A stretch of DNA of 64,000 bases. Origin: Kineosporia aurantiaca JCM 3230 (lineage in GTDB: Bacteria; Actinomycetota; Actinomycetes; Actinomycetales; Kineosporiaceae). Under the pieces are notes generated by a model. The model worked only from the letters and a program-made list of their open reading frames with translations. It had not been told where the DNA came from and searched no databases. The stretch covers positions 62,001-126,000 of the forward strand of contig JODP01000016.1 in the NCBI GenBank assembly GCA_000719025.1, given 5' to 3'. Below are positions 24,160 to 31,893 of this stretch, piece after piece; position 1 is the stretch's first letter, and each line of letters begins with the position of its first letter. The translations under genes were made by a program, and so were the position numbers.

Positions 24160-24205
24160 ACGTGGGACCGGGCCGGATCAGAACTGATCCGGCCCGGTAC
24201 CACGT
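24160..24205 (+). terminator. Strong hairpin between rpsB and tsf
   Basis: ACGTGGGACCGGGCCGGATCA (24160-24180) pairs with the segment at 24185-24205 with a single mismatch and a GAAC loop, a stem of about 20 pairs. No T-run follows. It fits an attenuating or mRNA-processing hairpin that sets the S2 to EF-Ts ratio. Confidence 0.6.
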
Positions 24206-24271
24206 CAGGCGAAGCCACCAGACCTGAAGAACCCCCCATGACGACTACCTACGACACAGGAGTCATCCGAA

Positions 24272-25099
24272 ATGGCGAACTACACCGCCGCCGACGTCAA
24301 GAAGCTGCGTGAGCAGACCGGCGCCGGAATGCTGGACTGCAAGAACGCCCTCGTGGAGAGCGACGGCTCGTACGAGAAGGCCGTCGAGTACCTCCGGGTC
24401 AAGGGCCAGAAGGGCGTGGCCAAGCGGGAGTCCCGCACCGCGTCCCAGGGTGCCGTCGCGGCCTTCACCGAGCCCGGTGTCGGCGTGATGGTCGAGCTCG
24501 ACTGCGAGACCGACTTCGTCTCCAAGGGCGACAAGTTCAAGGCGCTGCTGCAGCAGGTGCTGGACCAGGCCGTGGCCGTCAAGGCCGCGGACGTGGACGG
24601 CCTGCTGAAGAGCGAGCTGCCGGACGGCCGCACCGTGCAGGGCCTGATCGACGACGGCAACGCCTCGATCGGCGAGAAGATCGAGCTGCGGGCCGTGGCC
24701 CGGCTCGAGGCCCCGTACGTCGCCTCGTACCTGCACCGCACCAGCCCCGACCTGCCGCCGCAGGTGGGCGTGCTGTTCGGCGCCAGCGGGGAGAGCGACG
24801 TCGTGCGCGACGTGGCGCTGCACATCGCCGCCCTGCCGCCGCTGTACCTGACCCGTGACGACGTCCCGGCCGACGTGGTGGAGAACGAGCGCCGCATCGC
24901 CGAGGCGACCGCCCGCGAGGAGGGCAAGCCCGAGGGTGCGCTGCCGCGCATCGTGGAGGGTCGCGTGAGCGGCTACTTCAAGGAGAACGTCCTGGTCGAG
25001 CAGAAGTTCGCGAAGGACCAGGGCACCACCGTGCAGAAGGTGCTGGACGGCGCCGGCATCACCGCGGTCGCGTTCTACCGCTTCCGGGTGGGCGTCTGA
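24272..25099 (+). CDS. tsf: Elongation factor Ts
   Basis: Nucleotide-exchange factor for EF-Tu. The UBA-like N-terminal domain starts MANYTAADVKKLREQTGAGM and includes CKNALVESDG; the core contains ELDCETDFVSKGD, the TDFV motif that inserts near the EF-Tu nucleotide site. The 275-residue length is normal. The ATG lies a few bases after an AGGAG stretch (CACAGGAGTCATCCGAA). A clear terminator follows at 25181, so pyrH probably has its own promoter. Confidence 0.97.
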   Translation: MANYTAADVKKLREQTGAGMLDCKNALVESDGSYEKAVEYLRVKGQKGVAKRESRTASQGAVAAFTEPGVGVMVELDCETDFVSKGDKFKALLQQVLDQAVAVKAADVDGLLKSELPDGRTVQGLIDDGNASIGEKIELRAVARLEAPYVASYLHRTSPDLPPQVGVLFGASGESDVVRDVALHIAALPPLYLTRDDVPADVVENERRIAEATAREEGKPEGALPRIVEGRVSGYFKENVLVEQKFAKDQGTTVQKVLDGAGITAVAFYRFRVGV

Positions 25100-25180
25100 A
25101 CCACACCGGCTGCTGATCGACAGAGCCGGTAGTACCACCCCGGTCCGCTCCTCGGAACCACGAGCAAGCGGCCGGTGACA

Positions 25181-25221
25181 AGCCGGTGAGAGGCGCCACG
25201 AGCCCTCTCACCGGCTTTTTT
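25181..25221 (+). terminator. Rho-independent terminator after tsf
   Basis: AGCCGGTGAGAGG (25181-25193) pairs perfectly with CCTCTCACCGGCT (25204-25216) and runs straight into TTTTTT. Classical intrinsic terminator. Confidence 0.93.
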
Positions 25222-25298
25222 CACGCAACGAGCCGGATACGGCAGACTGCCCCCCGGCACCCGGTCCCCGGGTGCCACGAACCAGGAGGTACAGCTGG

Positions 25299-26033
25299 AT
25301 GTCAGAGTCCGCGATCCCCGGCCCGCCCTACCGGCGGGTGCTGCTGAAGCTCTCGGGTGAGGTCTTCGGCAACGGTCAGCTCGGCGTCGACCCGGACGTG
25401 GTCAGCCACCTCGCCGGGCAGATCGCCGGGGTGTCCAAGGAAGGCATCCAGATCGCCATCGTGATCGGCGGCGGCAACTTCCTGCGGGGGGCGGAACTGT
25501 CCCAGCGGGGCATGGACCGCGGCCGCGCCGACTACATGGGCATGCTCGGCACCGTGCTGAACTGCCTTGCGCTGCAGGACTTCCTGGAGAAGCAGGGAAT
25601 CGACACCCGGGTGCAGACCGCGATCACCATGGGCCAGGTCGCCGAGCCGTACATCCCCCGCAAGGCGATCCGGCACCTGGAGAAGGGCCGGGTGGTGATC
25701 TTCGGCGCCGGGCTCGGCGCGCCCTACTTCTCCACCGACACCGCCGCCGCCCAGCGCGCCCTGGAGATCAAGGCGCACGCGGTGCTGATGAGCAAGAACG
25801 GGGTGGACGGCGTCTACACCGCCGACCCCCGCAAGGACCCGACCGCGAGCAAGCTCGACGAGGTCACGTACACCGATGCGCTGACCCGTCAGCTCAAGGT
25901 CGTCGACGCCACCGCCTTCAGCCTGTGCATGGACAACAAGCTGCCCATGGTGGTCTTCGGCATGGAGGGCGAAGGGAACATCGCGGCCGCCGTACGGGGT
26001 GAGAGAATCGGGACGCTGGTCACCGCCGGCTGA
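25299..26033 (+). CDS. pyrH: Uridylate kinase
   Basis: Phosphorylates UMP to UDP with ATP; hexameric amino-acid-kinase fold enzyme. Signatures: VLLKLSGEVFGN near the N-terminus, IVIGGGNFLRGAEL, MDRGRADYMGMLGTVLN, IFGAGLGAPYFSTDTAAA and MSKNGVDGVYTADP. ATG 25299 has AGGAGGT at 8-nt spacing, giving 244 residues. It heads pyrH-frr-cdsA, the conserved order linking pyrimidine, ribosome recycling and phospholipid synthesis genes. Confidence 0.97.
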   Translation: MSESAIPGPPYRRVLLKLSGEVFGNGQLGVDPDVVSHLAGQIAGVSKEGIQIAIVIGGGNFLRGAELSQRGMDRGRADYMGMLGTVLNCLALQDFLEKQGIDTRVQTAITMGQVAEPYIPRKAIRHLEKGRVVIFGAGLGAPYFSTDTAAAQRALEIKAHAVLMSKNGVDGVYTADPRKDPTASKLDEVTYTDALTRQLKVVDATAFSLCMDNKLPMVVFGMEGEGNIAAAVRGERIGTLVTAG

Positions 26034-26109
26034 GTCGGTGAGGTCGGCCGGTCTCCGGAGTGAGCCCTAGCAAGCTTGTAAGTCTGGTTTCAGCGATGAA
26101 GGAGCGACA

Positions 26110-26667
26110 GTGATCGACGACACCCTCCTCGAGGCCGAGGAGAAGATGGACAAGGCGGTCGAGGTCGCCAAGGAAGAGTTCGGCAACATCCGGACCGGCC
26201 GGGCGAACCCGGGTCTCTTCAACAAGATCACCGTCGAGTACTACGGCGCTCCCACCCCGCTGCAGCAGCTCGTGTCCTTCCAGGTGCCCGAGGCCCGGAC
26301 GATCGTCCTCAAGCCGCACGACAAGAGCTCCCTGGGAAGTATCGAGCGGGCCCTGCGTGACTCCAACCTCGGCGTCAACCCGAGCAACGACGGCACGATC
26401 ATCAGGATCAACCTTCCGGTGCTGACCGAGGAGCGCCGCAAGGAGTACATCAAGCTGGCCCGCAACAAGGCGGAGGACGCGCGGGTCTCGGTCCGCAGCG
26501 TGCGCCGCAAGGCCAAGGAGACGCTCGACCGCGCCGTGAAGGACGGCGACATCGGCGAGGACGAGGGGTCCCGCGCCGAGAAGGAGCTGGAGCAGTCGAC
26601 CAAGTCGCACGTGGACTCGATCGACGAGCTGCTCCGGCACAAGGAGACCGAGCTGCTCGAGGTATGA
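26110..26667 (+). CDS. frr: Ribosome recycling factor
   Basis: Works with EF-G to split post-termination ribosomes. The 185 residues show the tRNA-like three-helix architecture: EAEEKMDKAVEVAKEEF, IRTGRANPGLFNKI, YYGAPTPLQQLVSF, and the C-terminal helix LTEERRKEYIKLARNKAEDA. The GTG start has AAGGAGCG upstream. The stop overlaps the cdsA ATG by ATGA, so the two are translationally coupled. Confidence 0.97.
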   Translation: MIDDTLLEAEEKMDKAVEVAKEEFGNIRTGRANPGLFNKITVEYYGAPTPLQQLVSFQVPEARTIVLKPHDKSSLGSIERALRDSNLGVNPSNDGTIIRINLPVLTEERRKEYIKLARNKAEDARVSVRSVRRKAKETLDRAVKDGDIGEDEGSRAEKELEQSTKSHVDSIDELLRHKETELLEV

Positions 26668-28931
26668 GCATGGCCGGAGGTTCTGGTCCGTCCGACTCCT
26701 CGTCCCGCCGAGGGCGTCGGGCGGCCCGCGATGCCGCGGCCGGCGACTCCCGGCCGGGCGCACCGGAGGACGACAGCGCCTGGGGGGCCGACGGGTCACC
26801 TCGGGGCGAGGGGCAGAACGACTCCGGTGCCTTCGGCGCCCGGCGCGACCGCGGAGCCGGTGGCCTGGGCGGTAACCGCCTGGGCCGCGGCAACCGGGCC
26901 CAGGCTGGTGAGCCGATGGACGAGGACGACGAGTCCTCCGGCCGTTCCTTCGGGCGCAACCGGGGGTACGGCCTGCGCTCCAACGGCCCGTCCACGTCGT
27001 CGTTCGACCAGTTCCTCCAGCGCTCGGCCGGTGACCCGGACGGGAACCCGCAATCGAACTTCCGGCAGGACGCCCCGTGGTCCGCACGGGAGGCGCCTCA
27101 GCGCGGCACCTCACACCCCGGACTGCCCCAGCGTCACACCCAGTCCGGCGGCATCCCGATCAGCAACCCCTATCGAAACCCTCCAATGGAGGACGCCCGT
27201 CCGGAAGGTTTCGCACGCGGGGGTACACCTCCCCAACCTCCCGAAGTGGAAACCCGGCGGGGTAGGGGACGGGCGGGTCGCCGAGGCGATACCCCCCAGA
27301 GTTTCGATGCGCCGCCGAGCGACCGCGAGGCAGCCCCGTTCCCCGGGGAGCCGACGCGATCGGGGCGCGCGGGTCGTGGGCCGGACACCGGTCGCATCGG
27401 CCGATTCGGCCGTGGCCGCGGCAAGGACGCTGCCGAACTGCGCGGTCCCGGCGATGAAGCCGAACCGTTCCCCTTCCCGGATCCGTACGAGGACGAAGAA
27501 CCGAGCACCGGCCGGAGCGGTCGCGGACGTGGGTCCGCACCGGTCGACGGCGGGCGCCGCGACCCGGACACCGGTCGTACCCGACGTTTCGGTCGGGGCG
27601 GCGGTCGCGGTCGTCCAGCAGAGGACGCTGCTCCCCAGGGTGGTCCGCTCGGCGGAGGTTCCGGCGACGAAGCCGAACCGTTCCCCTTCCCGGACCCGTA
27701 CGAGGACGAGGAACCAGACACCGGTCGCACCGGGCGCTCAGGACGAGGGCGCCGGGGCGAGACCCCGGAAGCCCCGAGGCGCGGGAGCGGCAGCACCGGC
27801 CCGCTCGCCCGGGGACGAAGGGATCCGGACCCACCGGCCGACCGCGGGGCCCCCTTCCCGCCCCACCCTGACGAGATGGGCCGCGCCCGCCGCGGCCCCA
27901 GCCCCTTCCCGGGGCCGAACCAGAACCAGAGCCAGAGCATTGACGAGCATGACGAGCGCACCCGCCCGGTCCGCCAGCGGCGGACCGAACGTGATTCAGC
28001 CCGCGACCAGAGCTACCAGCAAGGCTACGAACCGGGCTACGACCAGACCGGCAGGGGTCCGTTGAGGGGGATGGAGCACCCGCCCGAGCCGGATGCGACC
28101 ATCGTCGCCGTGGCGGCGAAGGATCACGGCCGAGCCGGGCGCAACCTGCCCGCGGCGATCGGGGTCGGGGTGGGCCTCGCGGCCCTCGCCCTGGTCTCCC
28201 TGTTCACCCGCCCCGAGGCGTTCGTCGCCCTGGCCTCGTTCGTGGTGGTCCTGGCGGTCTGGGAGCTGTCCGGGGCGCTGGCCGCCAAGCAGGTCGTGGT
28301 GCCGGTCATCCCGGTCGCCGTCGGATCGCTCGGCATGCTGGTCTCGGCCTACGTCGCGGGTCCCGAGGGTCTGGTGGCGAGCTTCGTGCTGACCGCCGTC
28401 GGGATCCTGCTCTGGCGGGTCGTCGAAGGTCTGGACGGTGCCGTCCGCGACGTGGCCTCCGGGCTCTTCGTCGCCGCGTACGTCCCTCTGCTCGCCGGTT
28501 TCGCCATCCTGCTGCTGGCCGACGACGACGGCCCGAAGCGGGTGGTCACCTTCATCGCGGTGACCGCGGCCAGCGACACCGGCGGCTACATCGCCGGCGT
28601 GCTGTTCGGTAAGCATCCGATGGCTCCGCGGATCAGCCCGAAGAAGTCCTGGGAGGGCGGAGTCGGATCGCTGCTGGCCTGTCTGGGGGTCGGGGCGGCG
28701 TGCGTCGTGCTGCTGCTGGACGGCCCGGTCTACGTCGGTCTGATCCTCGGGGCGTGCGTCGTGTTCAGCGCCACCCTCGGCGATCTGGGGGAGTCCCTGC
28801 TCAAGCGCCGTCTGGGGATCAAGGACATGGGCAACCTGCTGCCCGGCCACGGCGGAATCATGGACCGGATGGACTCGTTGCTCCCTACGGCCCTGGTCGT
28901 GTACCTCCTGCTGCACTTCCTGCTGAACTAG
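26664..28931 (+). CDS. cdsA: Phosphatidate cytidylyltransferase with very long disordered N-terminus
   Basis: Makes CDP-diacylglycerol from phosphatidic acid and CTP in the membrane. The enzyme is the C-terminal 265 residues: about seven to eight helices and the family signature KRRLGIKDMGNLLPGHGG followed by MDRMD. Before it lie about 490 residues rich in Arg, Gly, Pro, Asp and Glu with no membrane segment; actinobacterial CdsA often has some N-terminal extension but this is extreme. Inside it EAEPFPFPDPYEDEEP occurs twice (nt 27453 and 27666, 71 codons apart) and DTGRxxRFGRG-like units recur. ATG 26664 overlaps the frr stop, so the extension is translated. An internal start close to the membrane domain cannot be excluded. 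Confidence 0.92.
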   Translation: MSMAGGSGPSDSSSRRGRRAARDAAAGDSRPGAPEDDSAWGADGSPRGEGQNDSGAFGARRDRGAGGLGGNRLGRGNRAQAGEPMDEDDESSGRSFGRNRGYGLRSNGPSTSSFDQFLQRSAGDPDGNPQSNFRQDAPWSAREAPQRGTSHPGLPQRHTQSGGIPISNPYRNPPMEDARPEGFARGGTPPQPPEVETRRGRGRAGRRGDTPQSFDAPPSDREAAPFPGEPTRSGRAGRGPDTGRIGRFGRGRGKDAAELRGPGDEAEPFPFPDPYEDEEPSTGRSGRGRGSAPVDGGRRDPDTGRTRRFGRGGGRGRPAEDAAPQGGPLGGGSGDEAEPFPFPDPYEDEEPDTGRTGRSGRGRRGETPEAPRRGSGSTGPLARGRRDPDPPADRGAPFPPHPDEMGRARRGPSPFPGPNQNQSQSIDEHDERTRPVRQRRTERDSARDQSYQQGYEPGYDQTGRGPLRGMEHPPEPDATIVAVAAKDHGRAGRNLPAAIGVGVGLAALALVSLFTRPEAFVALASFVVVLAVWELSGALAAKQVVVPVIPVAVGSLGMLVSAYVAGPEGLVASFVLTAVGILLWRVVEGLDGAVRDVASGLFVAAYVPLLAGFAILLLADDDGPKRVVTFIAVTAASDTGGYIAGVLFGKHPMAPRISPKKSWEGGVGSLLACLGVGAACVVLLLDGPVYVGLILGACVVFSATLGDLGESLLKRRLGIKDMGNLLPGHGGIMDRMDSLLPTALVVYLLLHFLLN

Positions 28932-28976
28932 CACGGTCTTGTGAACTAGCACGGTCTTCTGAACTAGCACCGTTGG
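28923..28976 (+). repeat. 18-nt tandem duplication across the cdsA stop codon, three copies
   Basis: CTGAACTAGCACGGTCTT (28923), GTGAACTAGCACGGTCTT (28941) and CTGAACTAGCACCGTTGG (28959) are contiguous. The first holds the cdsA stop TAG, and every copy keeps TAG in the same frame. Confidence 0.88.
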
Positions 28977-29001
28977 TTGAAGTAATCGAAGAAAGCGTCT
29001 G

Positions 29002-30213
29002 ATGAGCCCCGAATCCCCTCCCGACCCCACGAGCGAGCCGAAGCCGACCGCCCCCGCACCGGGCAAGTTGCTGATGGTCGCGCCCCGTCGGGGCAAGCCG
29101 CCGCGCCACCTGGCCGACCTGACGCTCGCCGAGCGGATGGACGCGGTCAAGGAGCTCGGTGAGAAGGGCTTCCGGGGTCGTCAGCTCTCGGTGCACTACT
29201 TCGAGCGCCTGGCCACGATGGCCGGCGAGGACCTGACCGACCTGCCCGCAGCGTCCCGTCAGCCCCTGCTCGACGCGCTGCTACCCCAGCTGATCAACCC
29301 CGTGCGCGAGCTGGTCTGCGACGACGGAGCAACGATCAAGACGGTCTGGCGGCTGTTCGACGGCGCTCTCGTCGAGAGCGTCCTGATGCGCTACCCCGAC
29401 CGGGCCACGGTCTGCGTCTCCAGCCAGGCCGGCTGCGGCATGAACTGCCCGTTCTGCGCGACCGGCCAGGCCGGTCTGACCCGCAACCTGTCCACCGCCG
29501 AGATCGTCGAGCAGGTCCGCACCGCCGCCCGCCACATGCGCACCGCCGCCCCCCTGGCCAAGCACACCAAAGGCGCCCCGCTCGGTGACAACGACGACGC
29601 GGAGGGCCAGGCCGGAAGGGTCAGCAACGTCGTCTTCATGGGCATGGGCGAGGCACTGGCCAACTACAAGGCCTCGATCGGCGCCATCCGCCGGCTCACC
29701 GACCCGGCTCCGGAGGGCCTGGGCCTGTCCGCCCGGGGCATCACGATGTCCACGGTCGGTCTGGTGCCGGGCATCGACAAGCTGGCTGCCGAAGGTATCC
29801 CGGTCACCCTGGCCCTCAGCCTGCACGCGCCGGACGACGAGCTGCGCGACGAGCTGGTCCCGATCAACACCCGCTGGAAGGTCGGCGAGGCGCTGGACGC
29901 CGCGCGCCGGTACTTCGACGCCACCGGCCGCCGGGTGAGCATCGAGTACGCGCTGATCAAGGACATCAACGACCAGGAGTGGCGGGCCGACCTCCTGGGC
30001 CGCGAGCTGAACGCCCGCGGCAAGGGCTGGGTGCACGTCAACCCGATCCCGCTGAACCCGACGCCGGGCTCGAAGTGGACGGCCAGCACCAACCGCGCGC
30101 AGAACGCGTTCGTGAACCGGCTGCGCGACCGGGGCGTGCCGACCACCGTCCGGGACACCCGCGGCCAGGAGATCGACGGCGCCTGCGGTCAGCTGGCGGC
30201 AACGACAGCCTGA
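29002..30213 (+). CDS. rlmN: Dual-specificity rRNA/tRNA adenine-C2 methyltransferase RlmN
   Basis: Radical-SAM enzyme that methylates A2503 of 23S rRNA and A37 of some tRNAs. The [4Fe-4S] cysteines are in CGMNCPFCATGQAGL near residue 150, the partner cysteine is in IDGACGQLA near the C-terminus, and FMGMGEALANY and SLHAPDDELR are family blocks. ATG 29002 is used; the ribosome site (GAAGAAAG) is weak. An N-terminal proline-rich segment of about 25 residues precedes the conserved part. There is an insert of about 20 residues (THKGAPLG-type loop) between the radical-SAM motif and FMGMGE. Confidence 0.95.
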   Translation: MSPESPPDPTSEPKPTAPAPGKLLMVAPRRGKPPRHLADLTLAERMDAVKELGEKGFRGRQLSVHYFERLATMAGEDLTDLPAASRQPLLDALLPQLINPVRELVCDDGATIKTVWRLFDGALVESVLMRYPDRATVCVSSQAGCGMNCPFCATGQAGLTRNLSTAEIVEQVRTAARHMRTAAPLAKHTKGAPLGDNDDAEGQAGRVSNVVFMGMGEALANYKASIGAIRRLTDPAPEGLGLSARGITMSTVGLVPGIDKLAAEGIPVTLALSLHAPDDELRDELVPINTRWKVGEALDAARRYFDATGRRVSIEYALIKDINDQEWRADLLGRELNARGKGWVHVNPIPLNPTPGSKWTASTNRAQNAFVNRLRDRGVPTTVRDTRGQEIDGACGQLAATTA

Positions 30214-30360
30214 CCCGCCTGGCGGTCGACGTATCGTTCGGACCTCAGTCGTGGCCTTAAGTCACGAGCACATCACAACTGGTTCGCGACTGAGAATTTG
30301 ACGTGTCCCATCCGCGGACCCGGCCCCGCGAAGGGCCTCGTCGGGTGCAGAATGTGAGCC

Positions 30361-30918
30361 GTGAGCGACACCTTTCCGCGGGCCGGCCGCCTTTCCAAGG
30401 GTTACGACGTCGACCAGGTCGAGTCCTTCCTCGGCCGGGCCCGGTCGGCGTATGAGGAGAACGGGCGTGGGCCCGCGATGACGTCGTGGCACGTCCGTAC
30501 GGTCGGCTTCGACCTGGTGCGCGGCGGGTACGACGTGGACGCGGTGGACGCGGCGCTGGACCGGATCGAGGACGCGTTCGCCCGTCGCGAGAAGCAGCGC
30601 GGTGAGGAGCGCAGCGGTAGCCAGGCCTGGCAGACCCAGCTGCGCACCCAGGAGCAGTCGCTGCGTGCCCAGCTCGGCCGCGCCGACGGCGAGCGCTTCC
30701 CGCGGGGTAGCGGCATGGAACTCACCTACGACATCGACTCGGTCGACGACCTTTGCATCCGCATCGAGGAGTCGTTCGCGATGGGTCAGCCACTTCCGCC
30801 AGACGCGGTCCGGCTGGCCGTGTTCAAGAGCCGTCGTGGCTCCCGGGGGTACCGCGAGGCCTCGGTCGACGCGTTCCTCGACCGCGTCGTGGAGCTCTTG
30901 GTCGTGCAGACCGTCTGA
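30361..30918 (+). CDS. DivIVA-domain-repeat protein
   Basis: A 185-residue protein built from four short modules of the pattern (F)xxxxxGYDxdxVDxxLdR: RLSKGYDVDQVESFLGRA, RGGYDVDAVDAALDRIEDAF, LTYDIDSVDDLCIRIEESF and SRGYREASVDAFLDRVVELL. These are the membrane-contact modules of DivIVA/Wag31, but the long coiled coil of true DivIVA is absent. A role at the cell pole or septum is inferred only. The gene is monocistronic, with a 147-nt gap upstream and a perfect 20-bp terminator directly after. Confidence 0.8.
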   Translation: MSDTFPRAGRLSKGYDVDQVESFLGRARSAYEENGRGPAMTSWHVRTVGFDLVRGGYDVDAVDAALDRIEDAFARREKQRGEERSGSQAWQTQLRTQEQSLRAQLGRADGERFPRGSGMELTYDIDSVDDLCIRIEESFAMGQPLPPDAVRLAVFKSRRGSRGYREASVDAFLDRVVELLVVQTV

Positions 30919-30924
30919 ACCACC

Positions 30925-30972
30925 AATGAAGGACGCCTACCAGCACGAGGGCTGGTAGGCGTCCTTCATTTT
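30925..30972 (+). terminator. Rho-independent terminator after the DivIVA-module gene
   Basis: AATGAAGGACGCCTACCAGC (30925-30944) and its exact complement (30951-30970) form a 20-bp stem with a 6-nt loop, followed by TTTG. Works for both strands in principle. Confidence 0.9.
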
Positions 30973-31016
30973 GCGGCCCCTCCGAAACCCAGAACCGCCG
31001 TGATCATGTAGTGCAG

Positions 31017-31124
31017 TCCATGATCACGGGGACAAAAGTCCATGATCACGGGGGAGAAAGTCCATGATCACGGGGGAGAAAGTCCATGATCACGGGGGCG
31101 GAAGGGCATGATCACGGCAAGAAG
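31017..31124 (+). repeat. Array of 22-nt TGATCA-centred repeats
   Basis: Five head-to-tail units start at 31017, 31039, 31061, 31083 and 31105, consensus TCCATGATCACGGGGGAGAAAG, with an inverted half-unit (CGTGATCATG) at 30999. The same motif, inverted and direct, occurs again at 58664-58728. There are no spacers, so it is not a CRISPR. It fills the gap between the DivIVA-module gene and the convergent kinase gene. Confidence 0.88.
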
Positions 31125-31151
31125 AGGGGTGCAGGACGAGGAGGGGGAGGG

Positions 31152-31775
31152 TTAGTCGAGGTCGACGATGAGGTCGGCGCGGTTGGCGGTGGCCTCGATC
31201 AGCTGGGCGTTGGGCTGGTCGATCTGGTCGATCCAGGCCCGGGCGAACTCCGGCGTCTTGCCGAACTGCACGTGCCGGGCCAGGAGCCGCTCCTGGCGCA
31301 GCTCCTCCGGCGCGCGGCAGTACCAGACCTCGTCGAGCTGCTCCTTGGCCCGGTCCCACTCGGCGCCCAGCAGGAGATAGTTCCCCTCCGTCACGACCAC
31401 CTTGGCGCCCGGCGAGACGGCAATGCTGCCCGCCAGCGGCTGCTCCAAGGTCCGGTCGAACCCGGGCGCGTAGACCAGGTCCCCGGATTCCCGTAGCCGG
31501 TGCAGCAGGGCGGCGTAACCCAGGGCGTCGAAGGTCTCCGGTGCGCCCTTGCGCTGCCGAAGCCCGAGCCGGTCCAGGGTGACGTCGGCCAGGTGGAACC
31601 CGTCCATCGGCACGTGCGCCACCTCGCCGGCCCCCAGCCGCTGGCTCAGCACCGCGGTCAGCCGTTCGGCCAGCGTGCTCTTCCCGGCCCCGGGGACACC
31701 GGCGATGCCGACGATGACGCGATCGCCCATCCGGCTGGCCGTCAGCTTCAGGATCCGGCTGGTCAGGTCGTCCAT
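31152..31775 (-). CDS. Nucleoside/nucleotide kinase family protein (uridine kinase-like P-loop)
   Basis: P-loop kinase of 207 residues. Walker A is GIAGVPGAGKST at about residue 25, HVPMDGFHLAD is the substrate-binding aspartate region, and VTEGNYLLL with a LID-like ARHVQFGKTPEFARAW follow. This matches the panK/uridine kinase/phosphoribulokinase superfamily members called nucleoside/nucleotide kinase family proteins or fructokinase-like; the substrate is unknown. ATG 31775 gives the conserved N-terminus MDDLTSRILKLT. The gene is alone, divergent from the RCC1-repeat gene. Confidence 0.83.
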   Translation of the reverse strand: MDDLTSRILKLTASRMGDRVIVGIAGVPGAGKSTLAERLTAVLSQRLGAGEVAHVPMDGFHLADVTLDRLGLRQRKGAPETFDALGYAALLHRLRESGDLVYAPGFDRTLEQPLAGSIAVSPGAKVVVTEGNYLLLGAEWDRAKEQLDEVWYCRAPEELRQERLLARHVQFGKTPEFARAWIDQIDQPNAQLIEATANRADLIVDLD

Positions 31776-31893
31776 CGTCGGTCTCACCAGGGCATCATGC
31801 CCTGTCGCACACCGAAAGCCCTCCAGAACCCTCCGTACCTGCCGACAAGGCTCCGGAGAAGTGGGTGGCGACGGACTGGCGGGACGAGACGGG

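Noticed and set aside
31017..31124. Five regular repeats considered as a CRISPR array
   Set aside because: Units are directly contiguous 22-mers with no unique spacers, and no cas genes are in the window.
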